In this document: positions 42,608 to 53,816 of the stretch, one piece after another
How the letters are laid out: each line of letters starts with the position of its first letter
Position numbering within the stretch: the stretch's first letter is position 1
Assembly: GCA_021432605.1 (NCBI GenBank)
Contig: MU271143.1
Coordinates: forward strand, 2,179,277-2,243,276
Length of the DNA: 64,000 bases
Direction: 5' to 3'
From: Coniochaeta sp. PMI_546
Taxonomy: Eukaryota > Ascomycota > Sordariomycetes > Coniochaetales > Coniochaetaceae
Program-made: the position numbers and the translations under genes
Notes under the pieces: model-generated
What the model saw: the letters and a program-made list of their open reading frames with translations, nothing else
The model's database searches: none
What the model was told of the DNA's origin: nothing

Positions 42608-44302
42608 AATTCGAGAGATGGGTGAGGAAGGTCGTGTAAGAATGAAGTATGGCAGATACCCTGTGGAGAAGAGGTTTATGCGAGCTGGAAGAGGACTGAA
42701 AATGCATGTATACACCTGCCTGGATAGTGACCGGATAGGACATGGTCTCCCCAAAAATCCTAAATATATTACTTGCCAACTTTCTTCGCCTGGACTGAAT
42801 GCTTACATAAAACCTATTCGATATCCAGCTGTCTGGCAGAAGACAAAACGATGTCCGCACTCAGCTGGCATAACGTATGTGCTCATCGTCAGACAAGGAA
42901 GGTCATCCAATATCACGGCTCCACGCTCGTGTCCACAGCAACGCAGAATGACATTCCACTGCAAGCATTCCATTCCCCCTCATCCGAACACATCTCACAC
43001 CACGTTCTGAGTGGCAAGATGACATGTCTAAGTCTGGAACCCTCTATCAAGAGTCTCTTCGTCCCGCAGGTCCAGCCAGAACCAGGAATTCGGTACCGTT
43101 ACGCGATTACACGACAGGTGAGCTGACTCCGTGCGCATGTTAGACGGCTGGTACCGATATAAACCGAGCCTGGTCAAATGCCTGCCAAGATAGACGGCTG
43201 TACGTCGGGATCGCATGAGTATTGTCCTAAGGGTCAGGACCAAAATAGGGGCGGTAGTCCCGCCACCGCCTGTACCACGGATGTGAGATTCGTACTTTCC
43301 GGACTTTGGCCGCCAGAACCACCAGTAGATTGAAGGATACCGAGTCAAGCTGTTCCGCGGTCGTCTGACAGCTCATCGGGAGCCCTTGTCACCTCATTAC
43401 CCTCTCGGCAGCGGGCCGCACTGGCAAAGGCAATTGTATTTCCTTGTTATCCCAACGCAAGGTCTGCTCCGTGAAAGTTCTTCCTTTGCCTGAAGAATCT
43501 CATGGTACGTTGTATTTCGTCACATTTGCCTTGCATGTGTACCCTCTACCGGGGGCTGCGGGCCCTACAATATAAACGTTATATAGCCGGCTGGTCCACC
43601 ACCTCCGTCTATTGCTTCGTGGACCTGACATTCATTTAATCCGGAAGAATGATGAACTTTCTTCTTGTTTCCATGTGTTTATCTAGCTCAATTGGCATCT
43701 TGTCGGATCATTCCACCTGCTTCCGTCTCCTCATTGACGAACTTGATAGGTAACATTCAAGATATCCTATCTATTTGGCAAGTAATTCTCCAGTGATGGC
43801 CGACGTGCCATTCTAGATTTGCCATACCTCTTTGGGAGCAGCGGTTCAACACGATCTACCGGGAAGGGATGTTTTTGGTCTTGTGACCATCTCACGTTCT
43901 CAGCCTTCTGACTTCTTAGGCTGTTCAAAATTCCAGTCTGCTTTCTTGGACTCTTCAAGAGTGACGGACGTTAGGGCGAAAACCGTAGTTATGTGGAGTG
44001 TATCAGGGATGCGTCTCATCTATCCTTTTATTATTTCCAGATATGGTTCGGCATTTGACGCAATATTCCCCATGTGCTTCACATCCCCAACAAGGAGTTG
44101 ATACAAGCTTTCCGCCAATCGTGCAGCGGTCTTCAATGAGATTAGATGAAGCATCTATTCCGAGAGCTGTCTTGTCGATCAACCCGCTCGTCTGCCCCTG
44201 AAGCGAACAATTTCATACTATATATGCCTTATATGTCTTCACTCCGACCCGGTAACCGCTACCTGTGCACGATCCTGTCACTTTGATGCAAAGCCAAGAG
44301 AT
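42608..44302. other. Intergenic region between the two secreted-protein genes
   Basis: No supported gene in 1.7 kb. TATA-like text at 43568-43590 is not followed by a coding frame. Confidence 0.45.
44219..44225 (+). promoter_or_regulatory. TATA box of the 44.3-kb secreted-protein gene
   Basis: TATATAT lies 78-84 bp before the ATG, the same distance as in the related upstream gene. Confidence 0.55.
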
Positions 44303-45463
44303 ATGGCGCTGACTCTGGCGCAAACGTTAAGCCTACTCGCCTTGGCGGCTGGTGCTTATACAAACCCAGTGCCCACGCCGCCGCCTGTCGAGTCAGCCAC
44401 GGCAACGACTGATGTAGCCGGAGCATCTGGCACGCCAACATGCACAACAGTCTTGACGTCTATCGTCACTGGCTTCCAGGGCGACTTTACCGCTAAGGTC
44501 GCTAAGACGATATACACAAAGACAGTAACAGAACATGAGTGGGTCGAATGCGGCGGGTGTGCCCTGTCTATCACGACGGAGCTGGCCAAGTTCTGGGGCG
44601 GTTTCGGACCGCAGCAGATCATCACCGCGACCACAACAGCAAAACACGCGTCTACCACCACGCTGACCGCCTGCTCCAGACATCCGTCCCCTCCCACGCA
44701 CGGCCAGATACCCAGAGATGTCGACACCTCAGAAGCCAGCTCGAGCGGGGAGTGCACCTTCACAAAAGTGATAGTCCCCACTCCACACTTGTTAGGCGAA
44801 GGGAATAAGACAGTCTACACGACAACAGCGACGCTGACCAGCCACATCGACTGCGCAGGGTGCAACTACATCGCCGTCAGCACAACCGACTTTCTCCACC
44901 CGGGCCCAGTGGTGCAGTACACCGCAACCACCACGGCATCAACCCCCGCAGCCGAGACGGCATACGTCTGCCTCAAGTCGCCCAGCGTCGTGCTGCCCCC
45001 CTCGAGCAGCCACGGGACTCGGCCAGCCACGTCCTCGTCCCCGCCACCCGCCAGCCCAACCCCAACTGCCGCTGAAGTAACTATCCACAAGACCATCACC
45101 AGAACCGTCTACGCGGGTACAGTCACGACCGTCAGGACCGCGACCTGCGGACCCATGCATGGGCCGACGTCGCAGGGCGCCATCCCCAGACGGGACGAGA
45201 CCACATCCGAGAAGAAGGTGCACTCGCCGCGTCCGAAGACCGAGACGGTGTACTCCACCTTGGTGGTGAGTACCTCGGCGACGTGGACGAGGACGTCCTT
45301 CCACTGCGTCGGCATGGGGCCGACGACGACCGCGACGCCGATCAAGGGGACGCCGCGTGGTGTCGGGGAGAGGGCGGCCAAGACGACGCCGCCTACGCAT
45401 AAGTCGCTGCCGGTTAGTCCTACTGCGACGACCACTACGTATAATTTTCCGCCGAGGGGGTAG
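44303..45463 (+). CDS. Secreted Thr-rich protein with repeated C-x-G-C modules
   Basis: Single exon, 386 aa. A signal peptide (1-19, LSLLALAAGA) is followed by a Pro/Thr stretch and two clear modules: first with VECGGCALSITTELA, second with IDCAGCNYIAVSTT. Each starts at a Cys, has Thr-rich beta-like text, the C-x-G-C core and a closing Cys (TTLTAC, ETAYVC). A degenerate third copy with Cys but no C-x-G-C lies near residue 255-340. The rest is Pro/Ser/Thr-rich linker. It is clearly related in module design to the gene at 41663, so the two are probably old tandem duplicates. Extracellular or wall-bound location is inferred. No known enzymatic family is recognised, and there is no obvious GPI anchor. 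Confidence 0.75.
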   Translation: MALTLAQTLSLLALAAGAYTNPVPTPPPVESATATTDVAGASGTPTCTTVLTSIVTGFQGDFTAKVAKTIYTKTVTEHEWVECGGCALSITTELAKFWGGFGPQQIITATTTAKHASTTTLTACSRHPSPPTHGQIPRDVDTSEASSSGECTFTKVIVPTPHLLGEGNKTVYTTTATLTSHIDCAGCNYIAVSTTDFLHPGPVVQYTATTTASTPAAETAYVCLKSPSVVLPPSSSHGTRPATSSSPPPASPTPTAAEVTIHKTITRTVYAGTVTTVRTATCGPMHGPTSQGAIPRRDETTSEKKVHSPRPKTETVYSTLVVSTSATWTRTSFHCVGMGPTTTATPIKGTPRGVGERAAKTTPPTHKSLPVSPTATTTTYNFPPRG

Positions 45464-46412
45464 GGGGCTGTGGTCGACGGACTGTGTGGGGAGTGAGCTG
45501 TGCTCGAGACGGGATTTTGGAAGTATGATGTGTAAGGCAGCCTTGAAGTGATGATCACTTGAGCTGAGGTAGTCTAGTGGTGTGTGTCCTTTCCCATGGT
45601 GCACTACACCTTTTGATGAAGACACGCTGTGAAGGAAAGCTGGTCATGTGTCTGTGAGGCTAAATAACCACTGGACATTGGAATTTAAGATAACCAGGCT
45701 AAGTCTAGGTCAGGTAGGTATTTGCCAAAAGCAACAAACGGGAATACTATCGGAACATATCTACATGTCTAAGAGCCTTCAATTAAAAGAACAAGGAGTC
45801 TCTTTAGGGCCATAATGAGGCCATAAGCGTTTGGGCAAACTCCGTTATGTTCGTGACTCTCACGGATGTTCTCCTTGTTCTGAAACAAGCGCACCGCAGG
45901 CAGACGTAACTACTACCTTATTTATCCACCCGCAGATGCGCCTACCTGTTGACAATGGACTGCAATCTGAAAGTGACCCTGTCCGCACCTGTATCCTTGG
46001 CGCAATGACGACGGTGTGTGGGTGTGAGTGTGCTGGTTGGAGAGTTGGTAGTTGAGGTTGAACTTCCAGCTTCCAGTTTCACGACAATATACACATACTG
46101 CACAACTTGAAATCATAAGGCCATTGAATTGGTTAAATGAAAACAATTGTGCAACCTCGACACTTCAGTTGCGAAAGACCGTAGTAGGTGAGATCCCATG
46201 GAAGCGGGAAAACTTCCATGCTTAGAGTTACAGGTACATGAACGTCATACAGACACAATCGACAGAGATATGTCAGACAAAAATCATGGCCACAGAACCT
46301 ATCCACATGTCATTGACACTATCATAGTCCATAAAAATCTTCTAAGATTCACAATAACGAAGAAGATATTATTACAACCTCTGCCACAATAGTCATACAA
46401 CGGAAAGCAGAA
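45464..46412. other. Convergent intergenic region
   Basis: 3' ends of two converging genes. A GT-rich stretch lies near 46013-46040. No coding signal. Confidence 0.5.
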
Positions 46413-47687
46413 CTAAGCCATCTGATCCCCAGCAACCGCGCCGTTATAGTGCCCCTGCCGCGGCCTCGCAATGTCAGGTTGTTTAATACCACCAGTCGTA
46501 CCATGACCTAAACTCCCGTCCCGCCTCGCGTAAGTGGCACTGCTTCTCGAACTCCCGGGTCCTGCTTGTGCTCCACGCCGACCCCAGCCGAATCCTCGTC
46601 GACCCCCCTTCCGCCTCCTGCCCCATCCAAGCTTCTTTACAAAGACGTCTCGCTCCATGTACCCGGGGCCAATTTCGGGAATATAGTCGAACACCTTGGT
46701 TCTCTTCAGGGGCATGTGGTTGTACCTCCAGTCGAAGATGGAAGCGTACATGACCCGGTACGACGCAAAGGCCATGACGGTGCCGATGACAGCGCCGGCG
46801 AGGATGTCGTACCAGTTGTGCGCTTGGTTGACGCTCAGCGCACACGCCTGGAGAACGGCGCCGAGGAGAGGCGCGAAGAGGAGGGCCAGCCACCAGAACG
46901 AGGAGCGGTAGTTGCCCCAGACCTTGAGCTTGGCGTTCATCCAGAGGAAGAGGAAGACGAATCCGGCAAAGGCAGCTGTCGAATGACCAGATGGAAACGA
47001 GGTCATGGCGTTCTTCAACGCTTGCTGGTCCGGATTCGTGCACACGTCGACCGTGTACATTATCTGGTGGAAGCCAACGCCGTTGAGGCTGGTGGTGTTG
47101 TGTGTGGCCGCGCGAGAGATGTCTGGCTGGCACACCTCGAGGAAGTATGGCCGGAAGCCACCGATGAGTTGCTTGATGACGACCTGGAACAGGGTGCCGA
47201 GAATGAGCGCGTACAGCACGCCCATGATGCCGTTGTTCATGTCCCAGAAGCTGCGGATGCGGATTTGGGCTAGGGCGATGACGCCGATTGGGACAAGAGC
47301 TGCGATGAGGCCCGACGTGGAGGGGGAGATGATCCATCCGCGATCAGGGTAGGCGAACTCGGGGTAGACGATGTCGCCGGATTGAGTGAAGGTGATGGGG
47401 AAGTTTCTCGTTGCCGCCAGGGGAGTCGTATATATCTAGCAAATATCTGTTAGCACATCCCAAATCGTTGAGGGATAACAAAGTGCACCTACGCGGTTCA
47501 TCGCTATAGCGAGCAATATCATGCCTAGGACATCGGTCCATGATACCCTAATCCAGTACAAGATGAAGCGTCCTAGTCTCTTTGCCTTGCCATCAGTGGC
47601 GGGTGCGCCATTATGCTCGCTCGCTCGCTTCTCTAGACGTGCGTCGGCTTCTGCGGCATCGCGCCGATGGATGGGCAGTAGAGGCAT
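46413..47687 (-). CDS. PAP2-type lipid phosphatase (diacylglycerol pyrophosphate phosphatase-like)
   Basis: Two exons on the minus strand, 47493-47687 and 46413-47435, 405 aa. About six membrane helices can be traced. The phosphatase signature is present as KQLIGGFRP (motif 1), FPSGHSTAAF (motif 2) and QAHNWYDILAG (motif 3, with the nucleophile-side HxxxD). The Arg of the usual SRx5HxxxD motif 3 is not there; the text reads ALSVNQAH. Relatives (yeast Dpp1/Lpp1) dephosphorylate phosphatidate and diacylglycerol pyrophosphate in vacuole or Golgi membranes. The C-terminal tail of about 75 residues is Gly/Arg-rich (GRRRKGGRRGFGWGRRG) and cytosolic. Family is firm; orthology to DPP1 or LPP1 is not decided. 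Confidence 0.88.
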
Positions 47688-50600
47688 CGTTGGTTCTTAA
47701 AGTAAGACTTCGTTTGATATGTTGTTGTGTCACCGCCACAGGCCAAACCGCTACAACCAAGAGTTCTAGAGCTCAGGACGCTAGGTATTCAAAAGTTGAT
47801 CCTAGGTCCAGACCGAAAGCTTAAAATTTTGGATGGATTCAAATTGAGATGTTTGTACATTGCCTTAAGCATCTACCTGCCCTTTCCTTCCTTTTGTTTT
47901 TATTTTGGCTCCTCTGTTGCTTTCCTTGCTTTGCGAACAAGGGTGTTGTTAAGGCATGAATGATGTCATTATGCTCCCGTGATGCCAGGGCCAGGCCTCA
48001 CAACAAGCTTTTCCCCAACGTGTCGCATCTGGTAGGCTTGGCGCATTCTGGCGCATTCCAAGCTGGACAGGATACTTAATTGATTCAGGAAACCTCCAGA
48101 ACTTGACACGTGGACACGTGCCGCAGACGAGAACCCGCAATCAGCATCTTTATATACACTGATCAGGATATATTCCGTCTTCGCACTGCCATATGACATT
48201 AAATTTATACTCGGATCTACACTATAGCGAAGTCAGGACCACATTTGCGTAGAGAAAAAGCTGGAGAGAGTGAACATGGACACCTAGCAATCTCAACCTG
48301 CGGAAAGTCTAGATTTACCTGCATGTTGATACGTGAATATTATATTTCACAAGGACTTACGTATTTTATAATGTCAGTAGACCTCGGATAGCCTCTCAAG
48401 CTCCAACAGTAAAGGGCGCCGTCAAGTGCATCTGAATCGACAAAAGTGCACGTTTTCGAGTATGGTTCTTCAAAACATATGGGACAAGCAGCACCGGTGA
48501 GATGGTATACACATGCTCAACAGGAAAAGAAGGGTGGAACCAGAACCAGAAACTTACCGTGATTGCTGAATGATCAACTGTATAAGTGCGAGAGATTGAT
48601 CGACGGGCTTGCCCGGCCCCCTCTGCACTCGACGGGTCTTTGTTACTCGAGCACCCATGGCCACGTATAATTGTCCATTCAAGCTGTTTGAACACTGCTG
48701 GCCCTGATACTCTCAAAGATGTAAGTGACATTCTGAGTTCGGAAGAACCATACTATGCAAATACCGTTCTCCTACTCTAAGCTAATCACGCAATTAAAAG
48801 GTGACAGAAGGTTACAGTAGCGAATGCCTTGAACTCTAGCTCCTCCGACTTTGTTAACATATGCCTGTCTTCGAAAGGTCAGCTCTCTCAAGTAGCCAGA
48901 AAGGGATCATGTTCCTTGATAGGATCCCACACACGGAAATCTTAGTTTCGTCACTTTTTACCTCGATACAACTACGGATCCGACTAGACACAATGCGATC
49001 ACACCAGTTAAATACTAGTTGCGTTTTAAATCTCGCACATTGAGACCCAATCACGCCTGTCTTGTTTCTGAATTAGACGAATAGGCCTAGAAGTCGATGA
49101 TCTATCATACACTGGATACTAGCATGATCCTCCTAAAAGCTGACGGAAGCGGCTTCGTCAGAGCTGAGGCCAATAATACGCTGTCTTCAACCTACCTGCC
49201 TATCAGTGGCAATGGTCGTTATATGTACAGCTCTCTCCCGAGACTCGGATTTTACTCTTCTATGAGTTTAAGCTGCCCATGACTGATCGCTCTTTTGTGT
49301 CTATTGCGGTTATGGCGCTCTCGACCGAACCTTTTTCGTACACCTTTACTACTCTCCTATCAATCATCATAGGGGCTACTACCGCCACACATATGACAAG
49401 ACCTAGAGGAACGCGGATTGAATCCGGAACAGCAGCAGCAACAGAAGCGAAAGTCATTCAGTAGCTTCGAGATTGTCCCCCGGAAGCCTGCGGGTTCCAA
49501 CCATGTTGGGTTCTATGATGACCCAGCCTGTGAACAACAGTCTTGCAGCGTCTACTACTCCATCGGCAATGTGGGCTGTTTGAGAACGGAAGTGCATACG
49601 CTTTCTTCGAAGGGAACTCAATTGACTGGCATCTTGAACAGTGGGCTGGTATAGATGCAGCTCAATGCACCAGCACTTTGAAAACATGTAAGACGATGGG
49701 CGATATCGGCCTCTGGATGAGAAGGCAACCCCTTATGTGTACACCTTGACGACGTCGGCTTCCACACGAATTGAATCATACAAGATTGTTAAAGCTAGCT
49801 GTGCTTGGAATAGTTGGGTGCCTGATCAGTTGGGTAAACGAAAGATGCAAAGGAGCTGAGTGGCAATGGTGAGGACCGCCATGATCCTTCGCTAATTCAT
49901 CTGATCACAGGGCAAATAAGACGTGGTTTCCCCCTTTTGTCCAAACGATTTCCTTAGTGTACTGTCAGTGATCTGGAAGCAGGTCTCTACAGACAAAACA
50001 TGCTGTCATTCTCTGATACCAGACTCGGTACAGACCTTTAGCTGCCAGCCTCCACGATCATCACGATGATATGTTATTTGCTGCCGGCCGAATTAGTCTC
50101 AGCATGCTGTTCAGAAACAGAAGAGCACCCACCAGCAAAGCAAAGCGTGTGTGAGCTCGGTCCAGGCATTCGACTTCCAGCTCGACATGCCTGTCTTCTA
50201 TTTCAATGTGTAAGCAATATGGGCTGCTCTCTGTATATTTTCCATGATGTGCCAAATAAAGGTAGCATTGCAGAACTAATTGAACATGGCTGTTCGGACA
50301 CCCTTCTCAGCTGCCCAGACAAAGTGAGCATGACTTCTTTGGAGCACGTGAGGGAGATCAGACTCTGCGTACTTGTCTGAACGTCAGTATCGGCAAGGTT
50401 AAAAATAATCAAACTAGAGGAAGCAAAGAAGGGAAGCAAGTCCAAAAAGGCACACGGACCAACCATCTTCGTAAATGTGTTTGCAATCGTAGCCTCCTCG
50501 GGTACCTGCCGTATGTATATACCTGCCCAACAAGCAACTGTTTGCCCTCTACCCACTGCTTTCTACAATCCCCGATAACCATCACTTCAACGCGGCCGAT

Positions 50601-50771
50601 TCAATCTTTCTCTCTACTACCCCTTCCCATCCGCTACTACCCATTGACAGTCGATCGCGCACCGCCTGACTCTTGAATACCAGGTACCTCATCCTACCTT
50701 CCCTTATCTTACGGGTAGTTAAGTTGTTAGCAGGTAATCTTTCAAGCTGTTTCAAAGTCCTGCATGCCAAA
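47688..50771. other. Gene-poor 3-kb gap with Cys-rich ORF fragments
   Basis: No intact gene is recognised. Around 49480-49690 two overlapping plus-strand frames carry text that looks like a small secreted Cys-rich protein (NHVGFYDDPACEQQSCS in one frame, AYAFFEGNSIDWHL in the next). This may be a decayed gene or an unrecognised multi-exon one. The last 250 bp are the CT-rich promoter of the SET gene. Confidence 0.4.
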
Positions 50772-52584
50772 ATGGCTCCGGTCAGGCAGGCCATCCATGA
50801 TGACAAGGATATCTGCACTTATCTCGTCGAAAACCCCTTTGAGTCCACGTCGCTAGTCATTGCCAAGTCGAAGATCGCAAGCCTAGGATCAGGCCTCGTA
50901 GCGGACAAGGGCGTTGATCAGGGTCGCCAGATCTTCAAATCCAGGCCCTTGATTGCATGTGTCGATGCTCGCGTCGACAACATATGCCACTACTGCCTCA
51001 AAGGCTCAGAGAAGGTCCCTCTTGCCGAAGGGCCCACCACCAAGGCTCTCCCCAAGGCGTGCAGCGCATGCAGACGAGCTCGTTTCTGCTCCAGGGTAGG
51101 CAACAACTCTGCGTTTCTTAGATGTTGATCATTCTTCTGAGATAATATAACAGGACTGCCAGGTCAAAGCCTGGAGACTCTTCCACAAAAATGAGTGCAG
51201 AATTCTTCGCGACTCTCCGACAATCACGTTGTCGCACCTCGTCCTGTACCGACTGCTGTTCTGGAAGAAGGACAACAGAATCACTGACAAGGTCGCCAAG
51301 GTCCTCAGTCTTCTGGAGGATCACTTTGACGAATACTCCGACACAGAAGCTGGGGATTTGCTCTTCGAGTTCGCCTCATCCATTCGCAACACAGCCAATT
51401 CTAGCGTGGCCCTGAGCGTAGTGCTTCGACTTCTCCCAGCTGTGAGTTAGAGAATATCCGCGTCTTTTCCTGCATTCAGCTCTTACTAAAACATACTTTC
51501 AGATCCAGGTCAATGCTATCAAGATGTGTCAAGCCGAGAAGAGTGGATCCTTTGGTATTGCACTCGACCTCCTCAGCTGCGCAATCAATCACTCGTGCGA
51601 CCCAAACGCATTTCTATATGTGGAAGACGGTCATATCATCGCTCGGTCACTTCGCCATATCCCGGCTGGCGAGGAGATTACCATCTCATATGTTGATACT
51701 ATGCTTCCCCTGGAGTCACGCCGGGACCTTCTCAGCTTGGAATACTTCTTCCACTGCTTCTGTAAGTACACAAACTAGAGGATGGTATCGTTGATAACAT
51801 TGAGTTACTGACACGTACTTAAGGCAAACGATGCGAGTCCGATAAGCGAGAGCAGAAGGCTATGCTTGGACACACTATCCACACCCTCAAAGGCCTGCAC
51901 GAAGTCCAGGACACCATGGTCCAGCTCATCAACAGCACCGTTGTCGCTACAAACAAGCCTGGAAAGCACAAAGAATTCGAAAGCATCGCGAAGATGGAGG
52001 TCGACATCCTCAGCACGGCCCGTCGAGCTCTGAAGGATGGCAACTGGCCGGAGCATCTTGATCCAATGCCCCTGGTGCGCACCACCCTCGCGCGGCTCTA
52101 CCTAAACAAGCACGAGTATTTGGCGGCTACACGTAATGTCCTTCACGGCACTCTGATGTGCCGCTATCGCAACGGTCCAGAATGGGTCAACAACCTCTGC
52201 ACGCTCACCCAATGCCTGGCTGCCCTTGCGGCCGGCAGCCCAGACGCCCCGCTCTTCACCAGCGGGGACTTTCTAACCTTGAAGGAGACCCAGTGCGCGG
52301 TGCGCGGCTACGGGATAAGGCTTTGCAAGGACGCCGGCGCCACCTTTGGAGGACAGAGCAGGTACACGGAGTTCCTGTGCGACTGGTTCTCCTGGATCGC
52401 CAAGGCTGCCGAGGATCCGAAGCCCGGCACCAAGGAGTTCGATGCGCTGTTCTGGGAGGCGCAGAAGAAGCTGCTGACATGGGCCGGTGTCGATATTGCC
52501 TACTGCGTCCACCCTGGTGAGTCGTCTGTTTCTTGGATGGAAGGCATCTGCACCAGAGGAGTAGGCAAGCTGAGAATTAGTTAG
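50772..52584 (+). CDS. SET domain protein with MYND-type zinc finger (SMYD-like)
   Basis: Four exons: 50772-51095, 51154-51441, 51503-51761 and 51824-52584; 543 aa. The SET domain is split around a MYND finger as in SMYD proteins: CHYCLKGSEK, ACSACRRARFCSRDC and HKNEC form the finger across intron 1. The catalytic SET-C part shows AINHSCDPNAF and GEEITISYVD with a post-SET Cys (FCKRCESDK). These proteins methylate lysine on histones or other proteins using SAM. A helical C-terminal half follows. The very end is uncertain: a good donor (GTGAGT near 52517) and an acceptor at 52580 could replace the last residues and shift the stop to 52603. Substrate is unknown. Confidence 0.85.
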
Positions 52585-52603
52585 TGGATGTGTCGAGAAT
52601 TGA

Positions 52604-53816
52604 AGTGGGCTGAAAGCAAGGAGGATGCTGAAGACAAAGGAGCTTCTGAAGTTTGAGGCCGGTCCGGTGAAGTGCGATTAGCGCATCCAGCATCCGTTGA
52701 TGCAGGGCTTTCTGCGCTTATAAGCCACGGTAACTTGTCTGAGAGGAGGAATCTGGGTTTCAACGGCTTGCCTGATGACTAGAGGCTTATTTCTGCTTTT
52801 AGATAGCAAGTCAATGCGTCGCGATGATTTCAGAAGTGGCTTACTGTGATTGCACGTACAACCATAGATGCTGAAAGACTCGGGCTACCGTCCTCTCATT
52901 TCTCTTTCATAGAAGTCGATCATCCTAACATCTCGTCTATGGTAGTATTTAATTGTGACTCACTGGTTAGCCATAGGGTTAAGCCCGTATGGTGCGGATA
53001 CTAGTAGAGACCTGGACCGCATGCAACTATGCCCTCATCAGAGCTGTCCGATATTGAAACCGCGTGGTCGTGAGACGAGACTTAGACGACCGCCAAGGAC
53101 GCGTATTCAGCACGACATGCCGGACATTCGTCCAAGGAAAGGATTATATCCATGCCAAGCGTTGAGTGACAAGGTAAGAAGGTATACTGAAAGGTCAATA
53201 ATGAGGGTGCCATCGGTATCCAGCTTGTATGGGCATTGCTCTCGAACATGCCGGTACATGCGCATCGCGTGGCTGCGCGAAGAGTTAGCCCAGCTTGGGA
53301 CATACCCCAATATGATTTTGAGAGCGCATACGTCTAAAAAACAGTCTCCTAGGCTCTGTTCGTTGCCAACAGCAATCCTACACAATATCAAGGGTATTTC
53401 CATCGTGCCTGATGTGAGAGGTGACTGACGAACTCCAACAACACAACCCGTTGAAGATCATCAGGAGACCATACTGTCCCGTTAGTCCCAGCCCAGAGTG
53501 TAATGAACAAGATGGTAAGAAAAGTGAAGGGGAAAAAAAGAACATGGTAAAAGAATAGAGCGCGAGACACAGTGTCGCAGTTGCGCCCCGGCGGAGTCCT
53601 ATGCCGGCACAAAACGTCTTGTAGGCGACCTTATGAACCTTGAACGAATACATAAGAAATTATAGAGTTATCATGGCTCCAACCAGCCTGTCCAGAAAGC
53701 CCGGATGAAAGAGTTGTGTCCCCAGACCATGGGACAACTTCCTGACGCAAAAATTACAAAGTGCAAGACGACCAGAGAAAGCCCAATCAGGAGTGTTACC
53801 ATCCAAGATCGCAGTG
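52604..53816. other. Convergent intergenic region of 1.2 kb
   Basis: No supported coding frame; presumed 3' UTRs of the flanking genes and spacer. Confidence 0.5.

Noticed and set aside
46566-47273. Plus-strand open frame of 235 codons opposite the PAP2 gene
   Set aside because: No family pattern, and the opposite strand has all three PAP2 motifs.
52960-53030. Text slightly like a 5S rRNA start (CATAGGGTTAAGCC)
   Set aside because: The remaining internal control region and 3' half of 5S rRNA are not found.
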